A DNA stretch of 22,505 nt from a virus. The notes beneath the pieces were generated by a model. The model saw only the letters and a program-made list of their open reading frames with translations, searched no databases and was not told the origin of the DNA. This document shows, one piece after another, positions 13,702-21,103 of the stretch (position 1 is its first letter; every line of letters starts with the position of its first letter). The stretch spans positions 1-22,505 of the IMG/VR virus record IMGVR_UViG_3300049916_000344; one strand, given 5' to 3'. The position numbers and the translations under genes are program-made.

Positions 13702-14746
13702 TCTTTGGCACTAGGCTCTTAGCAGTGAGCTGTGTGTACCGCTTCAGTTGTTTCCAATCTCGATGACCTGATATGCGTGCCACCTCATGGATTTGCAGAC
13801 CCTTCTCGAACAAACGAGATATAGCCTCGTGCCGAAGGTCATGGAAATGCAGATCCGTAATACCTGCCTTAGCTCTTACCAACGCGAACCGGTCAGACAC
13901 CGCAGCGGAGGTTTGCATTGGGAATATGTTTCCTTTTGGCTGCTTACCTCTATGTGCCGAGCGTTCTAATATTCCAACGCCCCATTCCCTAATAACTCCT
14001 AAAGCTATATTACTGACCGGTATTATCTGGTCGTTACCTTTCTTCTCTCTCGGGTGCTTTCTGTCCTTGATAAAAAAAGTACTGGCGTCGAAATCCACAT
14101 ACTCCCATCGAAGCTCACAGATTTCTTTCTGCCGCATCCCTGTTTCCACAGCTAATTTAATCAGCGGCACCATCCAACCTGACCGGTGACTCTCCGCCGC
14201 ATCGAGCAACATTTCGAGCTCTTGATCCGACACCCTACGGTCACGCTGGCGACTACCAGCCACCAGATCTATCTTTGACAACGCTGACAGCGCGTCTCTC
14301 GCAACGTTTGACGGCAAATTTACACCCCAAAGTGTGCGTGCATGATCCAGAGTTTGAGCTAAATAAGTGATCTCCTGGTTCAAGGTAGAGCCGCTGATTG
14401 GCTTTCGACCGTTGTAACCTAACCGTCGTTTCTGTGCATAGAGGAATATCATCTCGGGAGTGAGGGTGGTCACCAGCACATCTTTGAAGTTTTGTGCCGT
14501 CAGTTTAATCGTAGCCATTTTAGATTTAGCGAAGGGCTTGTGAGGATGTACCTCAGCGATGTAACGATCCATCAGGGTGTCGATTGTGTAGCCACTAGTA
14601 GTAGAGCTCGAAGACGTGAGTGCCGCCTTTGTCTCGACCCCCCACGCTACAGCCGCTGGTTTGGTCGGTAACGTCTTGTAATAACGTTTCCCCATGTGGG
14701 ACACCGTTACGTACCAGTTATCCCCTCTTTTCACGATACGCGCCAT
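13688..14746 (-). CDS. int: Tyrosine-family integrase
   Basis: I start at ATG 14746 (352 residues), which has AGGAG 6 bp upstream; the frame could extend to 14794. An N-terminal arm-binding region (residues 1-45: RIVKRGDNWYVTVSHMGKRYYKTLP) and a SAM-like core-binding domain (~52-150) precede the catalytic domain. The full catalytic set is visible: R205 (ETGMRQKEI), K230 (DRKHP), H302 and R305 (FHDLRHE), H328 (ISGHRD) and Y337 (KRYTQL). It would recombine attP with a host tRNA-Ser gene. The attP-like core lies 127 bp upstream of its start, and the gene ends tail to tail with the HTH gene. Confidence 0.95.
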   Translation of the reverse strand: MARIVKRGDNWYVTVSHMGKRYYKTLPTKPAAVAWGVETKAALTSSSSTTSGYTIDTLMDRYIAEVHPHKPFAKSKMATIKLTAQNFKDVLVTTLTPEMIFLYAQKRRLGYNGRKPISGSTLNQEITYLAQTLDHARTLWGVNLPSNVARDALSALSKIDLVAGSRQRDRRVSDQELEMLLDAAESHRSGWMVPLIKLAVETGMRQKEICELRWEYVDFDASTFFIKDRKHPREKKGNDQIIPVSNIALGVIREWGVGILERSAHRGKQPKGNIFPMQTSAAVSDRFALVRAKAGITDLHFHDLRHEAISRLFEKGLQIHEVARISGHRDWKQLKRYTQLTAKSLVPKINHS

Positions 14747-14763
14747 ACATGGCTCCTGTGCAA

Positions 14764-14833
14764 TTGCGTCAAGCAGAAGAGCTATGACGCACAATCCTTT
14801 GCACTAATTGTGCATTGCGTCAGAAAAACGTCA
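14764..14833. repeat. Left cluster of GCGTCA-type repeats (putative integrase arm sites)
   Basis: Four copies of a (T/G)(A/G)CGTCA motif lie here: 14766-14771, 14785-14790 (inverted), 14817-14822 and 14828-14833. Two are in near-identical longer direct repeats, TGTGCAATTGCGTCA and TGTGCATTGCGTCA. A 7-bp inverted pair GCACAAT/ATTGTGC lies between them. They sit between the integrase start and the core, as arm-type sites do in lambdoid attP regions. A weak promoter for the integrase (TTGACG on the minus strand at 14834-14829) would overlap them. Confidence 0.5.
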
Positions 14834-14847
14834 AGGGAAAATAAAAA

Positions 14848-14863
14848 CCCCTGATATCAGGGG
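14848..14863 (-). terminator. Rho-independent terminator, minus strand, tRNA-type
   Basis: CCCCTGATATCAGGGG is a perfect 16-bp palindrome. On the minus strand it is followed by TTTTTATTTT, which fits an intrinsic terminator. It starts 9 bases after the CCA of the tRNA-Ser-like end in the attP core. Integration would therefore give the restored host tRNA gene a terminator and shield the integrase from tRNA transcription. On the plus strand no T-run follows. Confidence 0.72.
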
Positions 14864-14872
14864 CTTAGGGGG

Positions 14873-14892
14873 TGGCGGAGAAGGAGGGATTT
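14873..14892 (-). other. attP core: 3' end of a tRNA-Ser gene
   Basis: Read on the minus strand, these ~20 bases are the 3' end of a tRNA: AATCCCTCC (end of the T-arm), CTTCTCC (3' acceptor strand), discriminator G and CCA. A G discriminator with this acceptor is typical of bacterial tRNA-Ser. The upstream bases do not form a T-loop, D-arm or anticodon arm, so this is only a tail, as expected for a phage attachment core that restores the host tRNA on integration. It is adjacent to the integrase and flanked by repeat clusters. Confidence 0.75.
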
Positions 14893-14990
14893 TCACCTTT
14901 AAATCATGCATTTATCTAGCTTTGACTGCTTTTAGTTCTATATACATAGTCCGATTTTCATCGACACTTATATATGGTTCTATTTGGAAT

Positions 14991-15016
14991 TACGTCAAAC
15001 GTGCGTCAGAGCGTCG
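14991..15016. repeat. Right cluster of ACGTCA/GCGTCA repeats (putative arm sites)
   Basis: ACGTCA (14992-14997), GCGTCA (15003-15008) and a near copy GCGTCG (15011-15016) lie about 100 bp beyond the core, on the other side from the left cluster. The spacing of 11 and 8 bp is roughly a helical turn. No gene covers 14,747-15,065; apart from the core, the terminator and these repeats, the remainder (14,895-14,990) is AT-rich with nothing I can name. Confidence 0.42.
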
Positions 15017-15038
15017 TAGCTAGCAGGTCAGTTATCGA

Positions 15039-15058
15039 ACCGCCATATTGCTGGCGGT
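15039..15058 (-). terminator. Hairpin at the end of the tail operon (weak terminator candidate)
   Basis: ACCGCCA (15039-15045), a 6-base loop and TGGCGGT (15052-15058) form a 7-bp GC-rich stem, 7 bases after the stop of the last minus-strand small gene. There is no proper T-run on either strand, so it may be a 3' stabilising hairpin or a partly Rho-dependent end rather than a true intrinsic terminator. Confidence 0.4.
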
Positions 15059-15065
15059 AGAACCG

Positions 15066-15191
15066 TCAAATGAAATGTATTCCGGTGACCACAACCATTA
15101 AGCACAGTACCACGACAACAGTAGACCCTGCCTGCTTTTCTGACATTGTCTGCACCCGAGATCTAAATTGTTTGCCTAGCTTCTTGATCAT
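15066..15191 (-). CDS. Small single-pass membrane protein (41 aa)
   Basis: ATG 15191 overlaps the stop of the upstream 29-residue ORF (ATGA) and has AAAAGGG about 8 bp before it. A basic N-terminus (MIKKLGKQFRSRVQ) leads to a hydrophobic span at ~24-40 (VVVVLCLMVVVTGIHF) that ends the protein, a tail-anchored or N-in layout. It is the last gene before attP on this strand. No family is recognised. A lysis-related, envelope or virion-minor role are all possible. Coupled starts and the ribosome site support expression. Confidence 0.52.
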   Translation of the reverse strand: MIKKLGKQFRSRVQTMSEKQAGSTVVVVLCLMVVVTGIHFI

Positions 15192-15277
15192 TTTGAATAC
15201 CCTTTTCGAGGTTTCTTGGTCTTACCACCCTTCTTAGGCGGCTTAGAATTCAACGTGCATTTCTTACCTTTGTGCAT
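15188..15277 (-). CDS. Tiny lysine-rich protein (29 aa)
   Basis: ATG 15277 lies 5 bases after the stop of the DUF4376 gene, behind a weak GGTGA. The 29 residues contain ten lysines (a GKK start, then PPKKGGKTKKPRKGYSK), one Cys and no hydrophobic stretch. The stop TGA overlaps the start of the 41-residue membrane protein. Such basic peptides could bind nucleic acid or phosphate-rich surfaces. Alternatively the ORF may serve only to carry ribosomes to the next gene. It is too short for usual gene callers. Confidence 0.45.
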   Translation of the reverse strand: MHKGKKCTLNSKPPKKGGKTKKPRKGYSK

Positions 15278-15282
15278 AGTCT

Positions 15283-15891
15283 TCACCAGTTGATTGCATT
15301 TAAATCTGTAATAGAGGACGCAGCATCAATCTGAACCCTTAGCCCCCTAGCTTTGATGTGGCACGCGTCTACGTGCGCAGCTAACGCCATGCCCACCCGC
15401 TTTAACTGCAAGGCATCGAGCGTAATTGCTGAGTTGTTTAACAGCGTCCACTCTATTGAAACCGAGTCATCGATGGTCGCTTGTAAGATGGCCCCCTGCA
15501 ATCGTCTCTGAGACACGTCATCACACTGAAAGACATTGTCATCCCATGTGAAGCTACTGAATTCTTCTGCATCTCGGTTGGCCTTTAACTCTTGCCACTT
15601 GTCGAGCTTATGTTGCTCAAGGTCGCGGGGATCTATCCATTCTCCAGCATGCTCATCCCAATATGTGAACGGGGGTGCTGGCATAGTTGGTACATCAGTG
15701 GCGATGATTGCACCCATGTCGCTGTCGTATCGGTACTTAAAATCCCCGAACAACTCTACATTGACCTCTGGTCCTAAGACCCATACCTCTCCCTGCTCCT
15801 CAAAGAGCAAATCAACAGGCAGCTCATCGGGCGTTTGCTGATGTCCACAGATAAAATTTGCGGCGTCTAATTGCAGGTAATCGTTCATCAT
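15283..15891 (-). CDS. DUF4376-containing tail-associated protein
   Basis: A 202-residue protein coupled to the tail fibre gene by ATGA (a second ATG follows at once at 15888). The N-terminal half is strand-rich (VWVLGPEVNVELFGDFKYRYD) and leads to a YWDEHAGEWIDP linker. From ~90 on it matches the DUF4376 layout: a helical WQELKANRDAEEFSSFTWDDNVFQCD, then RRLQGAILQATI and a last KRVGMALAAHVDACH helix. DUF4376 proteins sit next to phage tail fibres and are thought to be tail-fibre assembly factors or tip components. This fits its place straight after the J-like fibre. Confidence 0.78.
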   Translation of the reverse strand: MMNDYLQLDAANFICGHQQTPDELPVDLLFEEQGEVWVLGPEVNVELFGDFKYRYDSDMGAIIATDVPTMPAPPFTYWDEHAGEWIDPRDLEQHKLDKWQELKANRDAEEFSSFTWDDNVFQCDDVSQRRLQGAILQATIDDSVSIEWTLLNNSAITLDALQLKRVGMALAAHVDACHIKARGLRVQIDAASSITDLNAINW

Positions 15892-17906
15892 CGCTTTGCC
15901 GCCATCACAACGAGTTTGCCCACGAACGTGTTCCCAGATTTAAAAGACGCCCCACCAGGATTGGACGTGCAAGACACTCTTAGAGATATAGTGTCCGCGT
16001 AATTGTTACCAATCACGAACGATCCGGTAATCGGGACGCCAATTCCATCAGCCCCAAACGTCACACCAAGACTAGTGTGTAAGGTGCTGCCCGTATAAAT
16101 ACTGACAATTAAATTCGTTTTAGTGCCATTACTGCCGTAAGCAGATAGGGCACCCATAATTATTATTCGCCCCGACGATCCAGGAGGAATGTAACCAGCG
16201 GACAGATATAAGGATGCAACCGTAATTAGGGAACTACTTAGATTTCCAGACGTAGTACCCGTTGCAAACCTCGGCACAGTTACAGCCTCACCGCCAAGTT
16301 GCAAAGTGTTAATCTCAGCGTTGCCAATCTTCGCGCCAGTGATCGAAGCGTTTTGTATTTTTGCACCAGTGACTGCGAGGTTATCTATCTTTGCTGTTTT
16401 TATAGAGGCATCTTGAATTTTAGCTTCCGTAACAGCCCCTACCCCTATCTTTGCACTCTCAATAGTACCGTTGGCAATCATCGCGTTAGAGATATAAGTG
16501 CCAGCTTGAACTAACATGCCGTTTAGATAAGCGGGAGTTGTCACCACCACAAAAGGAACAGTGCTAGAGGTGGCGCTAGTGCCGACAGCGAACTTGCTAG
16601 CATTTACATAAAACGCGCTGCTGTTGCCCGTGCCGTTGATCAACCCGAACCCTGAGACCGTGCCGTTGCTATCAATCGTAACCGTGTACTTGCCCAGAAT
16701 CCCATTGATACTCGATGAGTTGACTGCAACGCTAGTTGTATTCGAGCCGACCGTAGTGCTTAACGCATTCACGGAGTTAACGGCTGCAGTGATCTGTCCG
16801 CCTTGAGATGAAACCGTAGAGGTAAGGTTCGAGACAGCCGACGCATTAGCGCTTACTGAAGTGTTTGTCGCCGCTAAATCGTTCTGCAAAACAACAATGT
16901 CGCTGGACGTAGACGTTATACCGGCCTCGGTATTTGTTACGCGGGTCGTGAGGCCCGACAGAGCACTAGCATTAGCAGCGATACTACCGCCTTGGTTAGT
17001 AGTAGTCGTTTGCAGAGCAGTAATAGCGGCGGCACTGGTTGCTGTGGTGGACAGTAAGCTAATGATATTTGAACTGTTGTTAGCAACAGTGGTATTCAGA
17101 CCAGTGATGGCGGTAGCGTTGGTTTGTGTGGCCGTTGTCAGGGTGACAACATCGTTAGTCAAAGTGCCTATCAAACCCTGCGCAGCAAGAATGTCAGCCT
17201 CCACGAGGTCTACTGCCGTATCGATGATCGATATCATGTCGATCTCTGCACTGAGGTCTGTCGCTAATTGACTCTGCGTAATAGAGTCCGTGAGAACTCC
17301 AAGAAGAAATGTTACGTCAACAGCGGCCTGCCCAAGCGTTCCGTTCAGGCTATTCCATGGGCCTCTTTGGTTAATCACATTTACGTGACGCGCCCAGTAA
17401 TACCATGACTCAGCACTGTCTACGTCATCGACGTATATCATGCCGTAAGAGATACCTATTAGCCGCGCACCGCCAAGCTGGTTTATGTCATTACGCCACA
17501 CCTCAGTGAATGAGTGACCGTAGTAAGTGTCGAAAGGGAAGTCCCACTCGACAAAGATTACGTTGAAACCGCCAGTAACTTGAAGCCCTGTAGGAGCCAC
17601 TGGGTCAGAAGGCGGGTCCGTGTTGAAATTACCATCATCGCCGCCAGGAATAATAACGACGCCACCACCGCCAGGATTGGACGTGCCGCCACCACCGTCT
17701 ACAGTTAGCCCTTCTACAGCCAAACCACCATCAATAAGATCGCGATAAGTTACAGCCGCATCTCTCGGATCACCTCTCCGCCCAAGCCTGACTTCTAAAG
17801 CTTCAGCGATGGCCGTCAAATATGCGCGTTGGGCAGGGCTAGCGTCCGACGGTACTTTAGGAAAGCCAGGAAGTTTTGTTGGATTAGGTGTCCTCCCCCC
17901 ATTCAT
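15888..17906 (-). CDS. J-like tail fibre / host-specificity protein
   Basis: A 672-residue virion protein. Order: a short N-terminal helix with a Gly-rich linker (~70-95, VDGGGGTSNPGGGG), a fibronectin-III-like domain (~98-196, APTGLQVTGGFNVIFVEWDF...WYYWARHVN) and a long Thr/Ala/Ser-rich helical repeat region of DUF1983 type (~215-405, for example NDVVTLTTATQTNATAITGL). A short-repeat stretch of AKI/ASI units follows (~472-530), then a beta-rich C-terminal domain (~545-672). This matches the C-terminal half of lambda J-type central fibres that contact host receptors. It is coupled upstream by ATGA. The C-terminal domain is probably the receptor-binding part. Confidence 0.85.
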   Translation of the reverse strand: MNGGRTPNPTKLPGFPKVPSDASPAQRAYLTAIAEALEVRLGRRGDPRDAAVTYRDLIDGGLAVEGLTVDGGGGTSNPGGGGVVIIPGGDDGNFNTDPPSDPVAPTGLQVTGGFNVIFVEWDFPFDTYYGHSFTEVWRNDINQLGGARLIGISYGMIYVDDVDSAESWYYWARHVNVINQRGPWNSLNGTLGQAAVDVTFLLGVLTDSITQSQLATDLSAEIDMISIIDTAVDLVEADILAAQGLIGTLTNDVVTLTTATQTNATAITGLNTTVANNSSNIISLLSTTATSAAAITALQTTTTNQGGSIAANASALSGLTTRVTNTEAGITSTSSDIVVLQNDLAATNTSVSANASAVSNLTSTVSSQGGQITAAVNSVNALSTTVGSNTTSVAVNSSSINGILGKYTVTIDSNGTVSGFGLINGTGNSSAFYVNASKFAVGTSATSSTVPFVVVTTPAYLNGMLVQAGTYISNAMIANGTIESAKIGVGAVTEAKIQDASIKTAKIDNLAVTGAKIQNASITGAKIGNAEINTLQLGGEAVTVPRFATGTTSGNLSSSLITVASLYLSAGYIPPGSSGRIIIMGALSAYGSNGTKTNLIVSIYTGSTLHTSLGVTFGADGIGVPITGSFVIGNNYADTISLRVSCTSNPGGASFKSGNTFVGKLVVMAAKR

Positions 17907-19681
17907 GCATTTAGCTCCGCTATGGTGGACGCCAGAGTCACCTCATCTACTTCATAGTCTGAGATTATTTCGACTTCCCACTCAGTGCCGTGATTAGCAG
18001 GTAGCCTCGCGATGGGAGAAGCGCCAATGTCTCCATCGGCATTCGCAGGAAGTGTAGATGCCTGAGTTAAGAATCGACCGTTGCTGTTTTTATTAATTTC
18101 TTGTTGAGCTATCAAAACTCCATCAGCATAAACTTTGAATTCTACTGGGTAATCTTGTGCAACGATCTTGATTGCGGCCATACTTGTAGGCTGGCTTATG
18201 AACACTCGGCTTTTGTACTTAGCCGAGCCGCGAACTTGTGGGCCACCAGCCTGAAATTGAATTATCCGCAGCAAGTTATCGGCTGCTATGAAGAAGAGCT
18301 CACCCGTCGATTTCTGTGTGATACCACCCCGAACTGATGTTGGGTTCACTTCAAATGTTGAGAAAGCCGTTTCAGGGCGTCGAGGGTCAAAGATCCACCC
18401 GCCGTGATTACTCCCGCTTGACCAGAAAGCGACGTACACACCTTCATACAAGAACGCCTTATAGGTCGATGCGTAAAAGTCCGAATTCCATTGTTTAGGA
18501 CTGATGAACTCTTTGGATATAACTTGGCCCGTGGTGTTTGACACTTGAACCAGACCATCTGGCCCTGAGTACAAGACATACTCGCCCATGTCCACGATTG
18601 AGTCTGTGTTCAAACAGGATTGCGCAACGTCAACCTGAACCGCAGTCATTGCTGCAGGGTCAGTACCAGTAACAAAATAGGGGAACCCTTTGGTCATTAC
18701 CACGACGCCATTGTTGGTCGCCGATAGCCCCATGATTTCTTCTTCAATAGTAATCCGGTACTGCACGGGCCATGCGTGCGGTAAGTACGGCTCTGAGAAA
18801 CACAATCTCTTGCCAGCGTACCCACAGAAAACACCATTACCAACAGCTATTAACCCTTGCATCGGGCCATCTGGGTATAAAGAAGTGTCGTCATTAGGGG
18901 GGCCAACCCATCCTTCTGATGGCAGTACTTCGCCTAACCCTGCTGAGGCACGGTTATCCGTAAGACTAGTATTTGCAAAAGGTATCTCTGCTACGAACTG
19001 AAAGTAAGCTGCGTTAGAGCCTGCGTTTGCTCGGTAGATCCGCTTCTTACCGTTAGCAAAGCTGTATCCGCTACCGAACGCACTAGCGGATTGAGGCGTA
19101 GAGATGGTGATTGTCTCGGGAGAAGTCCAAGAAATAATATTAGACGGTGGGCTGGGTGGTCCTTCCTCGCCGTAGTCGCTTACCAAAGTATAGACGTAGG
19201 AAAAGTCCTCTACTGACTCTGTGGTAGAGGCAGTCCCCGCTTTTGTAACGCCAGGACGGGCAGTTGGTGCCGGTATTCCTAGTCTAAAAGAAGTGCTCGG
19301 GTAAACATTAAGACTGCCCGATACCATTGAAGTATAAGTACCCATCCGAGGGTAGTCGTCCCCCGTCCAATAACCACGCTCGTAACTATCTTCGGGAATC
19401 GGGGACTCTAAAAATTTAACCCCAGAGTCTTCAAACTGAAAAAGCTTTGGCGTGTCGCCAACACGGTCGTACCAAGCAATAGACTTAGTCGTGCCAACGA
19501 GATTCCCCGTGAAGCCACTACCGGCTCCAAAGCTACCAAGCCTAAGGTCGGCTTTCATCGGAGTCAATCGACCAGAATCGAAGGTCATGTTGTGGGCTGT
19601 TTGGCCAAGCCCAGTATTCAAAAGACGGGGCGACTTTGCTGGGGCAATACCTGCGAAATTTTCTAACTTAAAGACCGCCAT
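17903..19681 (-). CDS. Virion structural protein, tail tip/tube type (592 aa)
   Basis: The N-terminus reads NFAGIAPAKSPRLLNTGLGQTAHNMTFDSGRLTPMKAD, a recurrent opening of large phage tail or neck proteins (a G-x-x-P-x-x-S-P-R-L-L pattern, then A-x-N and a G-x-L-x-P). The rest is beta-rich, with repeated blade-like segments (GVFCGYAGKRLCFSEPYLPHAWP, GVVVMTKGFPYFVTG, YVLYSGPDGLVQVS) suggestive of a beta-propeller or stacked strands. No transmembrane segment and no enzyme motif are seen. It starts directly after the stop of the 84-residue protein and overlaps the fibre gene, so the two are probably made together and assembled at the tail end. Confidence 0.72.
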   Translation of the reverse strand: MAVFKLENFAGIAPAKSPRLLNTGLGQTAHNMTFDSGRLTPMKADLRLGSFGAGSGFTGNLVGTTKSIAWYDRVGDTPKLFQFEDSGVKFLESPIPEDSYERGYWTGDDYPRMGTYTSMVSGSLNVYPSTSFRLGIPAPTARPGVTKAGTASTTESVEDFSYVYTLVSDYGEEGPPSPPSNIISWTSPETITISTPQSASAFGSGYSFANGKKRIYRANAGSNAAYFQFVAEIPFANTSLTDNRASAGLGEVLPSEGWVGPPNDDTSLYPDGPMQGLIAVGNGVFCGYAGKRLCFSEPYLPHAWPVQYRITIEEEIMGLSATNNGVVVMTKGFPYFVTGTDPAAMTAVQVDVAQSCLNTDSIVDMGEYVLYSGPDGLVQVSNTTGQVISKEFISPKQWNSDFYASTYKAFLYEGVYVAFWSSGSNHGGWIFDPRRPETAFSTFEVNPTSVRGGITQKSTGELFFIAADNLLRIIQFQAGGPQVRGSAKYKSRVFISQPTSMAAIKIVAQDYPVEFKVYADGVLIAQQEINKNSNGRFLTQASTLPANADGDIGASPIARLPANHGTEWEVEIISDYEVDEVTLASTIAELNA

Positions 19682-19936
19682 TTATCCTCCGATATTTTTT
19701 TCCTGCATCCATACGATTGCAGCGATAACTGATAGAAGCGCAGTGGTTGCAAACTGCAGTATCGTTTTACCGACTGTCTTCTTAGTGCCTCTCCAAGAGT
19801 CGAGCAGCATTCGCAGCTCACGCATGTCGTGATATGCTTTTTCATCGGAAAGGCCGACCTTTTTAAGAGCTTCTTCTGCCCCCTTCTTAGCAGCCTGCTC
19901 TATCAAATTTTGTAGCTCTAATTCAGTTAAGTTCAT
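19682..19936 (-). CDS. Small DUF6127-like membrane-anchored protein (holin candidate)
   Basis: An 84-residue protein whose TAA stop abuts the next ATG. The first ~50 residues are charged and helical (LTELELQNLIEQAAKKGAEEALKKVGL, then DMRELRMLLDSWRGTKKT). They are followed by one hydrophobic span at ~61-78 (ILQFATTALLSVIAAIVWM) and a short tail. Phage proteins with an ALKKxGLxDEKAxxDMxELRxLLxxWR block belong to DUF6127, sometimes called holin-like; the assignment is from memory. A single span and its place among virion genes fit either a holin or a membrane-bound tail factor. Confidence 0.6.
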   Translation of the reverse strand: MNLTELELQNLIEQAAKKGAEEALKKVGLSDEKAYHDMRELRMLLDSWRGTKKTVGKTILQFATTALLSVIAAIVWMQEKNIGG

Positions 19937-19947
19937 TTGAGAGATTC

Positions 19948-20427
19948 CTATGAGGCGCTTGCCGTCACTCCTATTAACAGGGCAATCAGCCCAGCGATAA
20001 GGGAAACCGTGATAATCACTGTGAGAATATCGCTGTACATTTGCTTCGCCTTGGCTTTCTCACGAGCTGCTGTAGCTCGTTGCTGTTTGATTAAACGCCG
20101 CTCTTTCATCATGTCTTGCCACAGTGCGCCGTTCCCCGAGTAAATCATTAACTCGCGGAGCTCTTTTTCAAAGGTGGCTATTTTGTTTTTGTGAAGAGAT
20201 ATTTGGAGGGCTTGCGATTCGACGCTTGTAGCGCCGAATGTTTTAGCTAAGAAAGGTTGGTTTTTGTTAGATTGTTCTAGAGCATAAAGTTCTTCTTTGG
20301 CATCCCAGAACTTCCCGAGTTCACCAGCATAATCAGCAAGCTCACGCCCATTAGACATAGCTGTCTTGAGCGTTTTATACGCCACGTTAGCGGTAGATAT
20401 AATAGCCATTGCTTCAAGTGCTGGCAT
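19948..20427 (-). CDS. Coiled-coil protein with C-terminal membrane span (159 aa)
   Basis: A 159-residue protein; ATG 20427 has only a weak GGG close by, and ATG 20409 is an alternative. Most of it is helical: NVAYKTLKTAMSNGRELADYAG, a FWDAKEELYALEQSNKNQ segment, a long basic helix (ERRLIKQQRATAAREKAKAKQM) and a final hydrophobic span (~134-156, ILTVIITVSLIAGLIALLIGV). It resembles uncharacterised proteins seen in marine podo- and siphovirus-like genomes near tail genes. It lies just after the bilin reductase and before the DUF6127-like protein. Function unknown. Confidence 0.6.
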   Translation of the reverse strand: MPALEAMAIISTANVAYKTLKTAMSNGRELADYAGELGKFWDAKEELYALEQSNKNQPFLAKTFGATSVESQALQISLHKNKIATFEKELRELMIYSGNGALWQDMMKERRLIKQQRATAAREKAKAKQMYSDILTVIITVSLIAGLIALLIGVTASAS

Positions 20428-20437
20428 TTGCCCATAC

Positions 20438-21103
20438 TCATATTTCAGGAAATAAACATTCCTGAATGAATCTACTCACCTCCTCATCCGTAAAACCAAG
20501 CGCCGCCATGACTTTAGGTGTGTGGGGATTTTTCTTTTGCCAAAAACAATACTTGTTTTGTGCAGCCGTAAAATCGTTGTCGCCACGTTCACCTACATTG
20601 CTCAAGTAGTACTGAAGATTGCTCTTTAACAATCCTATTACTGACTCAAGCTCTTCGACATCGGTTATAAATCCTGCGCTAACCATGTCGTCACTAAAAA
20701 TATTTCTAGCCCATTCGGGCAACTCTCGTTTCTTGCTCCAAGTCATCGGGGCTACTCGCTCCTTGAAGCCCAAGAGCATTTTATGATCACCGTCTATTGG
20801 ACTGAAATCATGAAATGCACCTGTTACTTTCTTCGGGCCTGCAATCAAATCAAACCCGAACACCGGTGATCCGTCATCGGTATGTGGGAACACGGTGAGA
20901 TGCATCATGTACAGTCTCTTCGTATCCCGCGCATCTACAACGTCTAAATGCGCCCTTCTAAACCTGTCCGATTTCCATAAGTAATTATCCCATGGATATC
21001 GATGACCTTCATCATATGTTTCAAAGCCTGAGAGCTCAGAAACAAGCCAATCCTTAGCCCTCTCTAGGCTAGTGAATATTGTGCTTTCTTGTGACCCTGT
21101 CAT
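20438..21103 (-). CDS. pcyX: Ferredoxin-dependent bilin reductase, PcyX-like
   Basis: A 221-residue protein of the PcyA/PebS/PcyX family, which reduces biliverdin with ferredoxin electrons. Visible signs: RFRRAHLDV (H52, at the place of PcyA His88), SPVFGFDLIAGPKKVTGAFHDFSP (D85, at the place of the catalytic PcyA Asp105) and the closing pattern AQNKYCFWQKKNPHTPKVM...GFTDEEVSRFIQECLF. The residue aligned with PcyA Glu76 is not Glu (Asp39/Asn40). Together with the short length, this suggests PcyX, which makes phycoerythrobilin, rather than PcyA. The start ATG 21103 has AGGA at good spacing and overlaps the heme oxygenase gene by 35 bp. No ferredoxin gene is seen, so host ferredoxin would be used. 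Confidence 0.9.
   Translation of the reverse strand: MTGSQESTIFTSLERAKDWLVSELSGFETYDEGHRYPWDNYLWKSDRFRRAHLDVVDARDTKRLYMMHLTVFPHTDDGSPVFGFDLIAGPKKVTGAFHDFSPIDGDHKMLLGFKERVAPMTWSKKRELPEWARNIFSDDMVSAGFITDVEELESVIGLLKSNLQYYLSNVGERGDNDFTAAQNKYCFWQKKNPHTPKVMAALGFTDEEVSRFIQECLFPEI

Noticed and set aside
14873-14945. A complete tRNA gene on the minus strand
   Set aside because: Only the 3' ~20 bases match; upstream there is no T-loop consensus, D-arm or anticodon stem, so it is an attachment core, not a tRNA.
14808-15023. 71-codon plus-strand ORF across the attP region
   Set aside because: It is built from the tRNA-Ser tail, the terminator palindrome and the repeats; no ribosome site and no protein-like pattern.
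16861-17271. 136-codon plus-strand ORF opposite the tail fibre
   Set aside because: Val/Ala-rich mirror of the Thr/Ala repeat codons in the fibre gene; no ribosome site.
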